14,000 nucleotides of DNA, taken from an uncultured Eubacteriales bacterium. Its GTDB lineage: Bacteria; Bacillota; Clostridia; Peptostreptococcales; Anaerovoracaceae. The notes under the pieces are model-generated. The model was given only the letters and a program-made list of their open reading frames with translations. It was not told the origin of the DNA and did no database searches. The stretch is from positions 4,717 through 18,716 of the forward strand of contig CAJUEB010000020.1 of the NCBI GenBank assembly GCA_910585135.1. The letters run 5' to 3'. Both the position numbers and the translations under genes were made by a program. Shown here in pieces: positions 12,831 through 14,000 of this stretch. Every line of letters begins with the position of its first letter. Position 1 is the first letter of the stretch.

Positions 12831-13252
12831 TATTTTAAGGTAATACTGACTTTTTGGAGTAAACTGTTGAAAATGCTTCGCTCTGTTTCAGTCAACCCAG
12901 ATAAAAGGTGTTCCTCTGCTTCATGCATATTCTGTTCGGCATTACAGCAGTATTCCTCGCCTAGCGGTGTTATTTGAATAAGTTTTATCCGTTTATCCGC
13001 AGGATCGCCAAATCCTGCGACCAGCCCTTTTTGCTCCAGGCGGTTAATGATTCCGGCAGTCGTAGACTGTGCTACATGGAGTATTTTTTCTAATTCTTTC
13101 AAAGAAATTCTCTGTCCTGGAAAACCACGGATTGCCAGCAATGCGGACATCTGTGCAAAGGTCAGGCCTCGTTTCCGCAAGGCATTATTTGCGTCTCTCT
13201 CCAACGCACTGTTAATCTGTTTGATAAGTGCACCACAAGATTTATCGTCCAT
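12830..13252 (-). CDS. MarR family transcriptional regulator, probable local repressor
   Basis: This 140-residue protein has the normal MarR length and layout: N-terminal dimer helices, helix-turn-helix (about 49-75, ISLKELEKILHVAQSTTAGIINRLEQKGLV), a wing with DPADKRIKLI (D86, R88), and a C-terminal dimerisation helix. MarR proteins bind palindromes as dimers and release them on ligand binding. The gene is co-directional with and upstream of the MATE gene, and the same 10-nt word occurs in both upstream regions. The inferred role is repression of both genes, relieved by a toxic compound. The start at 13252 is supported by GGAAGGAAG about 8 nt upstream on the minus strand. Confidence 0.9.
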   Translation of the reverse strand: MDDKSCGALIKQINSALERDANNALRKRGLTFAQMSALLAIRGFPGQRISLKELEKILHVAQSTTAGIINRLEQKGLVAGFGDPADKRIKLIQITPLGEEYCCNAEQNMHEAEEHLLSGLTETERSIFNSLLQKVSITLK

Positions 13253-13275
13253 TCGTTACACTTCCTTCCCCAAAT

Positions 13276-13304
13276 AAAGTAGCACATTATTCATTTAAAG
13301 TCAA
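13276..13304 (-). promoter_or_regulatory. Promoter of marR
   Basis: On the minus strand, a -35 TTGACT (13304-13299) and a weaker -10 TACTTT (13281-13276) are separated by 17 nt. The candidate operator at 13303-13312 touches the -35 box. Confidence 0.55.
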
Positions 13305-13312
13305 TAGCATAC
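13303..13312. promoter_or_regulatory. Candidate operator half, same word as before the MATE gene
   Basis: AATAGCATAC on the plus strand is the exact reverse complement of GTATGCTATT at 12781-12790. It overlaps the last two bases of the marR -35 element, a position that would block transcription when bound. Confidence 0.5.
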
Positions 13313-13372
13313 TTTTGATTTTGGATATAAATAAGTGGCATGGTATTATTTTTGCAAGGAAGTCCTTTCATC

Positions 13373-13402
13373 AAAAAAGGCCTCCCATTTCTGGGCGACC
13401 TT
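13373..13402 (-). terminator. Rho-independent terminator of the flavin reductase gene
   Basis: Read on the minus strand, AAGGTCGCCC pairs with GGGAGGCCTT (one mismatch, one GU) around the loop AGAAAT, followed by six T residues. It starts 12 nt after the stop of the minus-strand gene and insulates it from the marR promoter. Confidence 0.85.
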
Positions 13403-13414
13403 GCCGCATCCGAA

Positions 13415-13981
13415 TTATTTTTTAAGTTGTAGGCCGTCTTGAAAGGCTTCCCCTACCCGTTCGGTCACTTTATAATAGCCGTGTGTATAAGGATCAAATG
13501 CGATCGCATTCACCAGTGATATATCGACCTTATCGCCAACCATGACGTTTTCATCTGCTGTAACGTTTATCACTTTGCCGATCACGCCGCAGCCATATTC
13601 GTTATCCTGATATTCAATGAATTCACATTCTAAGCAAAGCGGAAATTCATTGATGACAGGCGCATCCACGGTTTCGGCTTTGCTTGCGGTAAGGCCGCTG
13701 TTTTCAAATTTATTTGCAACCCTGTTGCCCGATTCAACACCGAAATAATCCGCTTCTACGACATGGGCTGCATCGGCAATGCTTACCGTAAAAGCGCCTT
13801 TTGCCTTAATATTCTGTACGGTCTTGTGCGTCTCCGATAACTTGAGCACCACATTGCCCCTTTCCTGCATCGTGCCCCAGGCAGCATTCATGACATTAAC
13901 GCTTCCGTCTTCGTTGTAGGTTGCCACCATCAAAACTGGCATCGGGAAAATACCCTCTGTTAAGTTGAGCTTCTTTCTCAT
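13415..13981 (-). CDS. Flavin reductase family (flavoredoxin-like) protein
   Basis: This 188-residue protein matches the FMN-binding flavin reductase-like split-barrel fold. The N-terminus PMPVLMVATYNEDGSVNVMNAAWGTM is the typical opening strand pair, followed by LSETHKTVQNIKAKGAFTVSI with the FMN-contact region. The middle and end (PLCLECEFIEY, IGKVINVTADE) fit the barrel. Members are NAD(P)H:flavin oxidoreductases or small FMN electron carriers in anaerobes; the donor and acceptor cannot be read here. The ATG at 13981 is preceded by AAGAGGT on the minus strand (about 13988-13994). It has its own terminator, so it seems independent of the MarR-MATE operon. Confidence 0.9.
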   Translation of the reverse strand: MRKKLNLTEGIFPMPVLMVATYNEDGSVNVMNAAWGTMQERGNVVLKLSETHKTVQNIKAKGAFTVSIADAAHVVEADYFGVESGNRVANKFENSGLTASKAETVDAPVINEFPLCLECEFIEYQDNEYGCGVIGKVINVTADENVMVGDKVDISLVNAIAFDPYTHGYYKVTERVGEAFQDGLQLKK

Positions 13982-14000
13982 AGCAATTACCTCTTTTCTT

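Overview
The window reads as chromosomal DNA of a low-to-mid GC Bacillota bacterium, most likely class Clostridia. The reasons are the gene order gdpP-rplI-dnaB-(DnaD-domain gene), strong AGGAGG-type ribosome sites, an M23 peptidase with LysM and G5 domains of clostridial type, and a clostridial-looking CPxCxDTG zinc motif. A Christensenellales-like organism is possible, but the sequence alone does not prove it.

Region 1 (1-6500, + strand) is a tightly packed housekeeping operon. It holds the 3' end of gdpP (c-di-AMP phosphodiesterase), rplI (ribosomal protein L9), dnaB (replicative helicase), a DnaD-type primosome protein, and a very large membrane-anchored M23 peptidase. A clear rho-independent terminator at 6464-6498 closes the operon. 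Two things are unusual. The DnaD protein carries a C-terminal coiled coil and Cys4 knuckle resembling the N-terminal part of clostridial DnaC/DnaI helicase loaders, but no AAA+ ATPase follows. The peptidase has about 510 residues of charged coiled coil on the predicted cytoplasmic side. The two genes overlap out of frame by 67 nt.

Region 2 (6500-8250) is visibly AT-richer and looks acquired. It has a Schlafen/AlbA_2-type ATP-binding regulator with its own promoter, an in-frame 12-nt triple repeat, and behind it a startless 43-codon coding remnant. Region 3 (8240-9983) is a monocistronic SulP (SLC26-type) anion transporter with a STAS domain.

Region 4 (10066-11353) contains a good sigma-A-type promoter, a disrupted tRNA-Leu copy whose D arm is split by an 82-bp hairpin-rich insert, an intact tRNA-Leu(UAG), a strong terminator, and an overlapping MNT/HEPN pair of toxin-antitoxin type. 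Region 5 (11329-13402, - strand) is a MarR-MATE efflux operon. The same 10-nt word occurs in the marR promoter and in a palindrome just before the MATE gene, suggesting a mepR/mepA-like autoregulated circuit. A separate minus-strand flavin-reductase-family gene with its own terminator ends the window.

I see no CRISPR array, insertion sequence or complete mobile element. The best candidates for something undescribed are the helicase-loader-like DnaD fusion, the interrupted tRNA-Leu locus, and the giant coiled-coil M23 protein encoded with the replisome genes.
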